A stretch of 64,000 nucleotides of DNA from Saccharina japonica (taxonomy: Eukaryota > Sar > Phaeophyceae > Laminariales > Laminariaceae). Under the pieces are notes generated by a model. It saw only the letters and a list, made by a program, of their open reading frames with translations. It did not search any database and had not been told where the DNA came from. Made by a program: the position numbers and the translations under genes. Shown one piece after another: positions 1 to 11,340 of this stretch; the first letter of the stretch is position 1; each line of letters begins with the position of its first letter. The DNA is taken from assembly GCA_008828725.1 (NCBI GenBank), contig MEHQ01000451.1, forward strand, positions 572,201 through 636,200. The letters run 5' to 3'.

Positions 1-348
1 CACAGCACCCAAGACGGGACGCACTGAAAGCGGCGGTCCAAGAGGGTCCGGGTCTCCGCAATCGGGCCGGGAGGATAGAACGGAGGACCATAGGCGACGA
101 GGACCTACGCGGCCGGGGGCTTTCGTATGGATGGGACCAGAACAGCCTAGGTATAAGGCCACCACTCGACACCTTTTTGTTAGATAACTTGAGGCAACGT
201 TTCGCAACCACGAAAACAGTGCAGCCGCAGTTGGCAGGCACACATGAGCGCCTGAGCATTCACGTGCTAGGTACCCTATGAGCACCGGCCGAACCGGGAC
301 TGGGCGACGCTGAACTCGCCCCTACGAACAACTAAGTTTTAGTACATT
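1..348. other. No recognisable gene
   Basis: GC-rich sequence leading into the LINE-A remnant. I see no open frame with family resemblance here. It may be further decayed 5' sequence of the same element, but nothing supports that directly. Confidence 0.4.
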
Positions 349-3105
349 ATGCCAGCTCTACTCCACTCACCGTATGGCAGGATCAAGCGGCGACAGAGGT
401 TCGTGTCGATGGAGAGCGGGGACACAGTGCTCGTGCTCCCATGGTCGACGGCGTTCACCAGGGTAGGGGACATCAAGCAAAGGGATGCCGCCCATGAAGC
501 TGCGCAGGAGGTGAAGCTCGAACGGGCGGCGTCGGCGTGTCGTCACGCTGGAGGGGTCGAATTGACAGCACTCAACCTTCTGGCAGAGACACGACCAGCT
601 ACATCCGAAGAGACGTGAAACATATTGGTGTCCAAATTCCCCTCCGAATACCACGGCGCCGTTTCCTCGGCAGCGATGGCTGCAGTGCTGGGGAGCGCCA
701 CCAAGGTGGGGGTTGGAAAAGCTCCCCCATGGCGCGCGGACGACGAGTACGCCTCCGAGGTACGCTTCGACGTCATAATCTCTCACCTCGCCCTCTCAGG
801 CCCCGGAAACGACGGTAAACGATTATCGCACCTGCAGTCCATCATCTACGCCGCCATCCGGCGAGAGGAGTTCTGGAACGAGATGGCAGCCTTCTGGCGG
901 ACAATCTTCGACAAGCCGGACCTGTTGCGGACCGAGTTGTGGCAGCTCTTCTTTCAGTCAAGCCTCACGGCACGAGGCGAGAATTGCCGCCCGGTTTGCT
1001 TGTGCACGACATGGAGGAGGCTTACCACCGTAGGGGCTATGCGACAATGGGGACCGCGATTGGAGGTCAACCCAGAGGTGGGGCAGTTCGGGGTCGCCGT
1101 ACCCGGCGAAGTGGAGTATGTGGGTTCCGGGGCTAGAATACTGCACGAGACGGGGAACTGGCTCGTTCTCACAGACTGTTCCAACGCCTTCAACGCTGTC
1201 AAAAGGGCGTCAATGCTTGCAGAGGGGGCCAACTGCATGTCAGTGCTCACCCGGGTTGCGGCCAAGTGTTCGGGCACAAGACCTGCTGATATGTGTGTTC
1301 GGCTGGACTCCGGGGAGACCATGATGAGCGCCTGCTCTTGCGGAGTCCAGCAGGGGTGGGGGGCAATGTTCTGTCTGGCGGTACGATCGGAGCAGAAGCG
1401 CTTCCGAGAGGAGTTTGAGGGAGAATGGGTGAACGTCTTCCCGTCTATGGATGATATGTCCCTCGGGCTTGCGAGGATCACGGCTGACACGGTCAGAGCA
1501 GCTGTCTTCCCACGGCGAGAGATCAAGACGACATCAGCAGTATAGTCAACACCACCAAGACCATGGCACTACCACTCAAAGGGTACGCCATGACAACAGA
1601 GGAGATTTAGCTCCTGGACAGCGTTAATGTCAACATCGCAGACGAAAGAGGGGCGATGGTGGTAGGTGTCCCAATCGGCACGGACGATTTCGTGATGGAG
1701 CGAGAAACGGAGGTGGTGAGGGATGGAGGAGTGGACCTCCTAGCGCGCTGCCTCGCTAACATGCTGGACAAGAAATCGGTGACGTTCCTCACCATCGAAT
1801 TTCACGGGGAAAGGGCGAGTTACCTAGAAAGGACCCTGGACCTGCGGCCGTCCCTTCAGGCAGACAAAACGGCAGACAGTGCGGTACAGTGGACGTGCGA
1901 ACAGATCCTGGAGCTACCCGTAGCGGAGAAGGCACGGTCGTTTTTCCAGGAAGGATGCCCGGGTGATCAGCTAACTCTGAAACCCCACCAGCAAACTCAG
2001 GCACGCCTTTCCACGGAAGCGGGAGGGCCAGGGCTACCGTCGACGGAAGCGAAGCGGATGTCTGCCTACATTGGAAGCAGGGCGAGGACCCTACCGGAAG
2101 TTATCGCAGATCTCACGGGCCCATTAGGAGACCGTGTAAGGAGGGGGGGGGGCTGAATCGAGCGTAATGGCTCACATAGATGACAGCTTGCGGGCGATTT
2201 GAGATACAGGGGGGGTCTCAAAGGAAGCGACCGCAAAATTTTCCCCGAGTCTTGGCTGGAATGGGACCTAGGTGCAGAGGGGAATCGAGCCCCGAGGAAC
2301 CCAGAGGCTGACGCCGGCTGCGCACGACGCCATCACCACAAACTGCCATAGAGCCCAACATAAGTTGGATAAGCTAGTTAACCAGGGCAGGCATGCTGCC
2401 CACATAGCCTCGCTAGACCAGCTGCCCGAGACGTCACGCCCGTCGGGACCCCGGCGGGTGACCCGTTGGGGAGATACGAAACAAAGGCATTCGCCAAGGC
2501 TCGATGCAGGAGCTTCCGAGGGGCAGGAGCCACTGCGTTCAATCGGGTGAGGCCAACAGACTCGCTCAGGATCCTATCCGCAGCAGAGATCGTGGGCATG
2601 GGGAGACGCTTTCTGAGGATTGAGGAGCACGTGGCAGTAGGCTCCCCGTGCTGTAATGCAATCAATGTGGACGCCCAGCACGCACGCATCTGTCCCAGAG
2701 CTGGGGAGCAAGTGAATCGGCACCAACCACGTATCCGCGCGATCTCCCACACGTTGAAGCGGCTCGGAATCCCACACCAAGCCGAGAGTGCGAACCTTTC
2801 ACTGCGGGAAGGTGAGTGGCGAACCTTTCACTGCGGAAAGGAATCTGCGGATAGACATCGTCAACAAGAGAAGAAGTCTTCGAGACGCTCCGAGCCGGGA
2901 GTATAGGAAAATGTTAATCGTGCTATGCAGAGCCGCAAGCGCAGGAAAACCTGCGAGGAGGCAGTGCTGATCCCGATGGATCAGCTACCCCTACCTCCGA
3001 GGTGCGCAAGCGTCAACACTACGCTCGTCCGCGTCATGTGGCCTTCGACGAACGGAGCCATAAACTTACCACTTTAGCGGTGCAAAGGTTCGGGCGCCTC
3101 GGGGT
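349..3105 (+). pseudogene. LINE-A: decayed non-LTR retrotransposon (RT plus CCHC and restriction-like nuclease end)
   Basis: Broken reverse-transcriptase polyprotein spread over several frames. From 625 to 1545 one frame holds RT palm motifs: DCSNAFNAVKR (near 1171-1203), GVQQG (near 1342-1356), and SMDDMSLG (near 1444-1467) where the family normally has a Y/F-x-DD box. Continuation at 1656-2156 includes GVPIGTDDFV. Around 2640-2760 is a CC...H...C knuckle followed by an RH-rich helix. Then comes RNLRIDIV...LRDAPSREYR (2840-2910), which I read as the restriction-like endonuclease core seen in R2/NeSL-type LINEs. KRQHYARP and DERSHKLTTLAV (3005-3080) form the C-terminal end. Stops and frame changes separate the blocks, so it is dead. 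The 349-618 frame carries ETRPATSEET and probably belongs to the same ORF. The family match is from memory of brown-algal proteins. Confidence 0.75.
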
Positions 3106-3184
3106 AGGTACTATTCATATATATATAACATTGGTTGCTGTTGATGCTACATACTTTTTAGCGCACGTAAGAGTGGAATATCTC
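3106..3184. other. Junction between LINE-A and LINE-B
   Basis: Short AT-rich piece with a (TA)n run at about 3117-3129 joins the end of the LINE-A reading frame to the internal start of LINE-B. It may be the LINE-A 3' tail or a deletion junction. Confidence 0.35.
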
Positions 3185-5760
3185 ACAAGTTCAACGGCAT
3201 CAGCAGCCGCAATGACCAAAAGCGGATTGACTGCATCGCAACCCGCCAAGCACACCGATCTCGAGTGTGGGGTGTAACGATCCACCCCCAGCTTCTGACC
3301 CCAGCCAGGGCAGACTCAGACCATAACATCGTATACGTGATGGTCCGCCACAGCGGTCATTTTACACCCAACCAACACGTGCGAACGAAAAATGAAATCC
3401 GGCCTTTCGATCAGTAGAAGTTTAGATCTGACGGAGATCCTCTCTAAGCTCCCTTTCCTACCCCTGCAGCCGAACAGTATTTCTGAGAGCTCTGAGAGGC
3501 CGACTATTTTGCCGGCATTATTCTTGATGCAGTAGCGAAAGAGGTACCACCCCCGCCACGTTAACACACAAACCCGGGTGGTGCGAGACCGCTGGAACCG
3601 CAGCCGCCTTCAAAATTCATGCGCAATTAGAGGTACCCTACTGCGTAGAAGGTGCCGAGGATGGCGTGCGCGAATGTACGAGGGGTGTTTGACGCAGGAA
3701 TACATGCCTACGTCGAAGAGTACCTTGCTCAAACAGAGAGACTCCTTGCTGCCAACGACCAGCAGGGCTTTTCCAAGCACTTGAAGGGCACTGTGGGGTT
3801 TGACTGACGGTCGAATGGCGACAAGCGAGCAGCTCATCATAGACGATAGTGACACGCTACTAACGGACAAGGAGCGCATTCTTGAACGGCGGGCGGGGGT
3901 GTTCGGTACCCTTCTGACCACGAAGTCGCCTAGTCTCGACCAAACCATCAGTGCCCTATTTACACAACGGCCGTTGGCACCATCGCTTGGGGATGAGCCA
4001 ACCACGGATGACATGACCGTGGTAATCCGGGGTATGCCATACTGGAAAGCAGTGCGACCAGACTCCTTTCTGGCCGGGTTGCTGAAACTGGACCACCCCG
4101 AATTCATTAGGTACTTGCACAACTTGCTTGTCAGTGTGTGGAGAACGGGTGACGTCTCCCAGCAATGGAAAGATGCGACAACTACCGAGGGAGTTCGCCT
4201 GTTGCCCATTCAGGCAAAGGACTGCTGAACATGGTCGCGTCAAGCCTCAACAACTACAGCGAGACCGAAGAGATATTCTCCGACGAACAGTGCGGCTTTC
4301 GCCCAGCACGATCCACAGTCGGCATGCTGTTCGTCGTGCATCGACTGCAAGAACTCAGAACTCGGACGAGTCAGTAAAAATCCCCTGTACATGTACTTCA
4401 TCGGCCTGCAGAAAACTTATGACTCCGTTGACCGAGAGATAGTTGTTCGGCGTACCAGACAAGATGTTAACTGTTATCCGCCAATTCCACGAAGGCATGC
4501 GAGCTCGTGTGCGTACGAATGACGGTGAACTCTCGGAATAGTTTGATGCCATTCAGAGGCTGGTAAGGATGTGTGCTGTCACCGCGTCTGTTCAATGTCT
4601 TCTTTGATGTTGTGATACGCGCTGTGCCGGTACGCTTCAGTGAGGACTCTGAAATCGTGAGGGACTTGGTTCACCTCGAGGAGAACCTCGGAGAGAACGG
4701 GGTGAAGGTTGACCCCCTAGCACGTGTATGGAGGGCAGTATAGGGTATGCTGTACGCGTGTTGTGTTTAAGTCGGCGGAAGGCCTTGCGAAGATGATAGT
4801 ATCCGTCATTGTGACCGTTTTCGAAGCAGCCGACTCCATCGTACCCGAAACAAAAACGGAGACGATGCTTCTGCGGACACCAAACCAGGCACTACGGACC
4901 TCACCGCTCGTCATCGAAGCAGCGGGCCAGATATATAGACAGACGGTGCACCTTTTGTACCTGGGTGGTCTTGTCGTCGCAATCGCTGACATTGTGCCAG
5001 AGGTCAACGACGGATCCGACTCGCCAGGCATGCTACAATCGGTTCAAGCGGGGGCTGTACGATATGGATGATGCCCCGTTCACTCTTAAGGGGCGCATGC
5101 TAATGGCCGAGCTGACGAAGACACTGTTGTACGGGTGTGCGGCGTGGACCCTTGGTCAGGGGCACTTCGCCGCGCTCCGAACGGCACACCAGAACCTCTT
5201 CCTACGGATCATTGGTTTTCAGAGCCGACAACGCACCAACCACTTCATGTCGTACGCCAAGGCTCTCAAGAAGGCACAATGTGAGAGCGTTGAGACGACC
5301 ATCCGAACACGACTGTTCCTCTTTGCGGACGCCGTACAGCGGACGACCAATGGATGGCTGACCCGTCCGGTGATGTTTGGGACGATGGCTGGCGGGGAGA
5401 ACCCGGGATCCTGGCCAACCAGAAACTAACTGGGCCTAATGTGTAGCAGACGATCTCAGGGGTTTTGAAGCCACCGAAGGGTCCACGAAAAGCTCTCCTT
5501 TGCGGTTCGTAGCAGATACGGTGTTATAACCGAGGGCGGCTAAGAAAAGTGGGAAGTGGTATCGGGGGGTCGCCGAAGCGGCGGGCCGTTTCATGGTGAG
5601 GTGACACAGGGGCGAGGGGGCGGGGAGCTGGCTACGGCAGGCAGCAGAGAACGCCAAGAGGGGCGATACGGGGAGGGGGGGGGGGGATATCCGTACTGAT
5701 ACAGTTGTCAACAAATGCGAAACGACAGGGTAGATCGGTTGGCAAGGTATCGGTTCGACA
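3185..5760 (+). pseudogene. LINE-B: decayed non-LTR retrotransposon (AP endonuclease plus RT)
   Basis: It starts inside the APE-type endonuclease: QKRIDCIATRQAHRSR is followed by the catalytic-type motif SDHNIVYVMV (about 3318-3347). The RT region shows WKAVRPDSFLAGLLK (about 4044-4088), QCGFRPARSTVGMLFVV (about 4290-4340), and a decayed LQKTYDSVDRE in another frame (about 4407-4440). AEGLAKM follows near 4780. Where a YADD box is expected (about 4750), the sequence reads LYA then CCV, so the catalytic aspartates appear lost. The C-terminal part, LLYGCAAWTLGQ...LRTAHQN...SYAKALKKAQCESVETTIRTR, runs 4965-5429. After a frame change, traces of the end continue to about 5760. The 5' end (gag-like ORF and most of APE) is missing. 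A second copy of the 3' end lies at 10,186. Confidence 0.8.
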
Positions 5761-6744
5761 AGCCCTTAAACTGTGTTTTTATCTTGGTAGTTTGTTTCTT
5801 GTTGAGCTGTGTCCTTGGGGGGACGCGACAGCGGTAGTACCGACACTTAACACCGCTAGTGATGAGAGCAGGAAGGAGATGGCAGAAGGTCTCACATGGT
5901 CCCCGTATCGGTTTCGTAGCAGAGACGGGAACCCATGTTAGGGGCGATCTTAACGATACGTACTCTTTCGGGTTTTCCCCTGACATTTTGGTATTTTCCC
6001 AAATTCTAAAATGGGTAAATCCTAACGAGTACAAGCTTCAGCTGCCTCGCTAATAACACAAAACCGTCACTACGGCAGCAGCGCTCGCGGTAACCATCCG
6101 TGCGGTGGTCCCACTGCAGTCGACCTGGCTCGTAGACAGGTGTCGGTGCCTTGGAGAGTAAAATCCATCACGAACTCGTCGCGCTATGCCGCCCAACGCT
6201 ACAAACGTTTGAGCTACTGTCCCCAGCGAGTTCGGTTGGTCAGCCACCTCGGTGCGGTCACTCTGTCAACACGATTATTGGAGCTCAGAACGCTATTGCG
6301 CCTACTGCGCTCGGTCATGACCTGTAAAGGACCTTGGGGACAAGCCTGGCCTGTCTTGTCTGCTCGTGACCGGTGGCGCAGCTAGCACAGCGCGGCTGTC
6401 CGATCCTCCTCACCCTCGTACTTAAAAAACAAAAACAAAACTGAAACACTTAAAGGCGAGTTTATTTGGGCATTGACTCTTAATCTGATTTTCCAGAAAA
6501 TGTTTCTGGAAAACCAGAAAGAACCCGAAATATCTTACATACCCTGAAATTTGCCTCATTAAACTCGACGTCGAGGTGTAGACCTCTGTTGAGAAAGCGC
6601 GCACGGGCGATGTGAAATAAATCGCAAGCTGATGTGGATGAGCAACAGCTGTATCACCCACTCTCTGCCAAAACATGAACCAGCCAAGGGTTACAAACAT
6701 GGTACGTTAAAATAGCGATCGAAGTTTCTGTTCCAACAAAACAT
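5761..6744. other. LINE-B tail debris and unassigned sequence
   Basis: About 5765-5900 resembles the LINE-B 3' tail at 10,755-10,980 (TTTT-rich stretch, then a GACAGC motif, then AGCAGGAAGGAGATGGC). From about 5950 to 6744 I recognise nothing. The downstream breakpoint of the pseudogene at 6745 lies here. Confidence 0.4.
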
Positions 6745-9700
6745 ACCACCACCAGGAGTTTTAACTTGTTCAGCGGCAGCCTTGATGCCCAGCGCGTGAT
6801 GATTTGACCAAGACCCCAGGACTTTGACTTGTCTTCGCCGTTGATCTCGGCCCCCTCTTGCGTATTCGATGGCGCCTCACCTACGTCTTTGTCAGCGACG
6901 GTCGAAGTTTTGGAATGGCAACTGACAGGAGGCTCCGCGTCCTCGCTATATTCACCCGACATGTCGGACGGCCCTACGCTGACGCTGACACCGACAACAC
7001 CATCGGTAGGCGGGGCGTGCGCCCTGACAGAAACGTTTGGCCTGGGGGACGTTGACGGTGATGTACTACCACTAGTACTGGCGTTGCGGTGACCGTTCCA
7101 GCGTTCACGTTCCGTGCTAACATCGACCGCGGCACCTGCTCTTTGGCTCGAGTAATCTGTAGTGGTGGTTTGGGACAAAGCCGAATCTACGGATGCCTTG
7201 CTCACCGTAGAGGCGTTTCGTGCGATGGACTGGCGGACGACTCCGACGGCGTCAATACCTCCTACGAGAAACACCACCGTGAGCAAAATGAGCAGGCCAA
7301 GGAGCAGCATGGAGACGAATGAACCCACAGTGAGGATCATTTGAACTTTTTAGCTGTTGCAGGAGTGGCAGGTGTTGCGGGTGTCTCTTGCGTAGCTTTC
7401 GGAGCAAATGGCACAATCTGCACAAACCGGTAGAAGAAATTCGAGATAGAAAATGATGAGATATACATAGGAACCGTGACATGATGTGCAGTGGATTGTT
7501 CATCAGCGTGAGGTTGTATTGTGCAAATACATGTAAATTCCTGCTCGCGCTTATGAAGGAGATAATCACAGACCCGCATCGAGTTTGTATAGATATAGCG
7601 TGGCGACTAAGGAACAACAATGCGTCATCAGCCATTTACTTGGAGTGGCAAACTCTTGCTTGAATACCTTGAGCGGATGCAAACCCTGGGCCGGGTGAGA
7701 GAACCTCGCCGGCCAAGACAACTCAGGACGAGATCGCGTTGTCCTTTCGCTTATATGTACCTCACATGGGCCCTTGTAGCCGCCCTGGCATTAATCGTCC
7801 GGACTCGAAACCTCCGTCCCTTCAGCACATGCAATCGCAGTCAAGCACTCGTGAACCATCAGAGCGTCTCGACTCCACCGTCAGTACCCCTGCCGGATGG
7901 GAAGCGAGGTCAAACGTGGCTCCCGGGCGCTCGCAATCCACCCCTTCCCCGCCCTCGAGAGAGAGGCACTGTTCGCACGAGATACTGTTGGTTACGTTGA
8001 CAAGCGGCACGGCGTATTCAAAAGCGGATCAGAGGTAAAATGTCGAGTCCACCTCCAGCGTACCTCCAGCGGTAGAGTTCAAGGTGGCGCTGGCAACAGA
8101 CTCCTGATAAAACCTTCTCACCAGATCTCCGCCCACATCTTGCTCCGAAGGTGTACCGGTAACCGAAACTGTTACGTTACCGTCAGGAGGTGAAACGTCG
8201 CTGGATGGTGTGCGTAGTCCTGTTATGTATCCGCTGACGACACCACTAGCTTAAATGAAACATTATCGGGGCTGTAAGTCTCGCTGGCTGGGGGAGTCTC
8301 GACGATGAGGGATATTTCACCTCCGCCATCGAGACAACTGTCGACGTCGAGGCACTCGCACACCACTCTGAGGGTGCTGTCCACGCATGTTCCCGCCCCC
8401 CATACATTGAGACTGCTACAGTCCAAACCCTGGTTCACAGTCATAAGGAACGAGTTGTTGAGTATACCGGTGTTCGCGAACGTAATATCACCGACGACAG
8501 ACCGCCATACTTGCAAAGCTCGCCAGGAAGCTCACAACTTTCTAGGAACAACGAGTCGGTGTCTGACGTGGTGGGGTTGATAACGGTGTTACCGATCCAG
8601 CCACCGAACACGCATTCCTCAAGCTTAAAAGTGGAATCGCCTACCGATTGTACCGCCCGGTTGGACGGGTCTTCCTGAAGCTCAAAGCTCGACCTAAACG
8701 TTACTCCGGTGGCGATGACGGAACTCTCGGTACTGTATAGCACGCTGCCGCTAAACGCGACGTTGTCTGTGATAGCATGGTTGCTGAGCGCGACGCTCTT
8801 GCAGCCTGCCAGGTATAAAGCCGCTCCCTGGGGCGACTGGTTGGCGGAGAAGTTGCAGCTGGAGTTCACCCACATGGCGTCTCTGGCGTGGACCCCCCCC
8901 CGCCTTTACTCCCGGCGGTGTGGTCTTGGAGGATGGCCCCCGCGCACGTGACGCTAGCCACTCCATTCAGATTGGCTAAACAGCTGTATACACTGGTAAT
9001 GAGAGTGTGGCGGGAAACGCGACACACGAGTGGCCAAGTATAAACGCAATGAGCGGTTAACAAGCAAATATCTTTGCGCAGCTTGGTCAATGGTCCTGGC
9101 TAGCGAAGTGAGTATTGCCAGCAGCAACAAACAGCACGACAGCGCACGAAACAACCGCTTCGAACACAGGAGCTCGTCTTGCTTTGACCACTCTCTACTG
9201 GTCTGGATTGTTGCCCTGTTGTGTGCAACAGGCAGGCCAACTGGGATTGCGGTGGTTAAAACAGTTACGAGGCTAGTTGCCCTGCATGTTTGCAGGCTCA
9301 CGTTGCGGCGTTATCCCTAAATATGCCTCTAGTGATCTCCACCCAACGATTTTCGTCCCACGTTGCGATCGCTTCTTTCGTTTCCAGTGCAATATTGTTT
9401 ATAAACGCTCCTATTTCGATCGTCAGCGTTGCTTCACCCACTGCACTGAAGTAGACGTTTTGGCATAAACGCTGAAATCAATATTGGGTAGGGGAGGGGC
9501 AGCCGCATGATTTTTTTCCAGTTCGTTGTAATGTAAAATGTTATATGCTGCTCCGTGCGTCATCAACGCAGCCAGACCAGGTGATATGCAATACATCTCC
9601 TTGTGGCATTTCGAAAATTCGAATATACATGGAAATCAATGCCTTGCCAAGCGACGAAGCTATGAGTACTCACACCCCATAATAGGCTGACAGTCCACCG

Positions 9701-10122
9701 CGAGTCCGGCAACTCTCGTTTCACGCAATTTGTTGCAGTGATATGTTATTAATAGGTATGCTGTTAATAGTAAGATTGGTGAAATTGTGTAAACGTATAC
9801 GTATGAAATATCAGGACAAGAAACAAATTGCCCACAAGAAATCGGGTTACCCAGAGCCTGCCTGCAGAAGGCATGGGCCTCCAAACCAAACCAGTAAATG
9901 TGTCACCGGTGCGCTACAGTTGTGCGACCGTTTCTGCTCCTCTCAAGGCGTCAGTCAACGCACCGCACCGGCTCTCCCCGGGGCAAAGATGTGTGCAAAC
10001 AGTCCCCCGGTGATCTTCGTCTTGCAGCGGCTTGAACTGTAAAGGACGCCGCCTCTTCTGTCAGCCCGGCACTGAAAAAACAAAACCAATGAAAACATTG
10101 ATCTCGCAGTCGTCGTTCCCGT
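6745..10122 (-). pseudogene. Pseudogene paralogue of the beta-helix multi-TM gene
   Basis: Exons aligning with exons 3-6 of the gene at 15,477-23,062 lie in the same order. They are about 10122-9966 (DCEINV block), 9460-9302 (TLTIEIGAFINN, donor GTGAGC), 8992-7766 (WVNSSCNFSANQSPQGAALY, then an EGF-like CECLDVDSC, ending at a GTGAG donor) and 7417-6745 (CAICSE...NTCHSCNS, a TM segment, RLPLNKLKLLVVV). Intron lengths match the intact copy (about 506, 309 and 348 versus 522, 273 and 351). It is dead. There is an early stop in the first exon, a frame change at a G9 run near 8,895, a frame change near 8,510, stops near 8,225 and 8,035, and a stop just before the first TM at about 7,350. Homology ends near 6,745, so all later exons are missing. 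Host gene copy, not a mobile element. Confidence 0.85.
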
Positions 10123-10185
10123 CTGGGCGCCACACGTCTAGACCCCAACAAGGCAGGGCGCAACCCGGTTAATATTAAGCCACTA

Positions 10186-10705
10186 GCTCTCGTACGCGAA
10201 GGCTCTCAAACAGACGCGATGCGAGAACATCGAAACGACGATCCGTAAACGGCGGCTGTTCTTTGCGGGGGCCGTGGCACGCCAACACAAAGGGCGACTA
10301 CCCAGTCGGGTGACGTACGGGACAATGGCGGGTGGGGAGGGGCGCAGACCGGGCGGACAACCAAAGACTTGGCAGAAATGCCTTGCTGAAGACCTCAAGG
10401 TGTTTCGAGCCACCAAGGGGTCCACGGCACAGGTCCCGTTGGTGTTTGGAGTAAAGACCGCAGTGTGGACCGTTGCAGCAACTAAGGTGGGCACGTGGTA
10501 GAGGGGGGTCCTCGAAGCAGCTGAACGGTTCATGGTTCGGTGGCACAAGGACGAGGCGGAACTGAGTAGACAGCGCCACGCATCCGTTGCGCGTGATCCA
10601 CAAGGGAATGGGAAGGGGGGGGGGGAACAGTCGTAAGGAAACCGCGGTTGATGAGAGCAAGAAGGAGACAGCCGACAGGGTGGCAAGGTACCAGGCTGAC
10701 TAGTA
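10186..10705 (+). pseudogene. LINE-B fragment, 3' end of ORF2
   Basis: Truncated copy of the LINE-B C-terminus. It reads SYAKALKQTRCENIETTIRK, then RRLFFAGAVARQHKGRLPSR, then GTMAGGEGRRPGGQPKTWQK, ending with ERFMVRWHKDEAELSRQRHA. It is 5'-truncated exactly where LINE-B reads SYAKALKK at 5,250. That is typical of incomplete reverse transcription. One stop interrupts the frame at about 10,500, and a run of G near 10,615 disrupts the end. The closing block ADRVARYQAD ends with a stop near 10,701. Confidence 0.85.
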
Positions 10706-11340
10706 AGTCCCGTCTAGACTACCCGTACTGCACACCTCTATAGCTGCTTCGAACGCGGCCCTGTTGTGTTTTTCGTTTCGTTTTATTTTCATTGTTACTG
10801 CCGTTCTTATCCCTGTGATAAGGAAGAAGTACGACTTGGCTTGGTGGATGGCGAGCTCCGTGCTTTCCCTTGGTTTTTCCTGGTGGTCTTTCTTTTCCCT
10901 TTCTTTTTTATTTTATTTGCTTGGTATATGGCCTGTCGCAGCTTCTCCAGGGGAGCACGACAGCGATGCTACAGCCTTTCGCATTGTTTTGTTTTATTTA
11001 GGTATGGGTGGCACCCAAGGGAATGGAGACAGAGGGGGGGGGCGGTTCGTAGGGAAACCGCGGTGGACGAAAGAAGGAAGGAGACGGCAGACAAAGTAGC
11101 AAGGTACCAGACCGACTAGCTGGTACAACCTGTCCGTACTACGGGTATAAACCTGCCTCGGCTGCCTGGAAGGTGCTTTTGGTGTGCTCCGGTTGCCTGT
11201 CCTTTCCTGTCGTTCGTAGTCTTGCTCTGTTTGCGTTTTTTTTCATTCAATTTCATTTCGTTTCCTTTAATTTGATTTTATTGTCTGTCGCATCTTCTCT
11301 GGGAGAAGCACGACACGTTCTTTCTTTTTTTGTCATGTTT
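10706..11340 (+). repeat. LINE-B 3' tail, end block partly duplicated
   Basis: T-rich 3' UTR (10,760-10,920) leads to CTTCTCCAGGGGAGCACGAC at about 10,942-10,961. A second copy of the coding end block follows at about 11,060-11,120 (GAAGGAAGGAGACGGCAGAC, then ACCAGACCGACTAG). Next comes another T-rich tail with CTTCTCTGGGAGAAGCACGA at about 11,293-11,312. The block GCTGCCTGGAAGGTGC at 11,160 recurs inverted at about 48,165. Confidence 0.7.

Noticed and set aside
6654-7340. 228-codon membrane-protein ORF as a gene in its own right
   Set aside because: It is exon 6 of the receptor pseudogene, cut from its upstream Cys motif by a stop.
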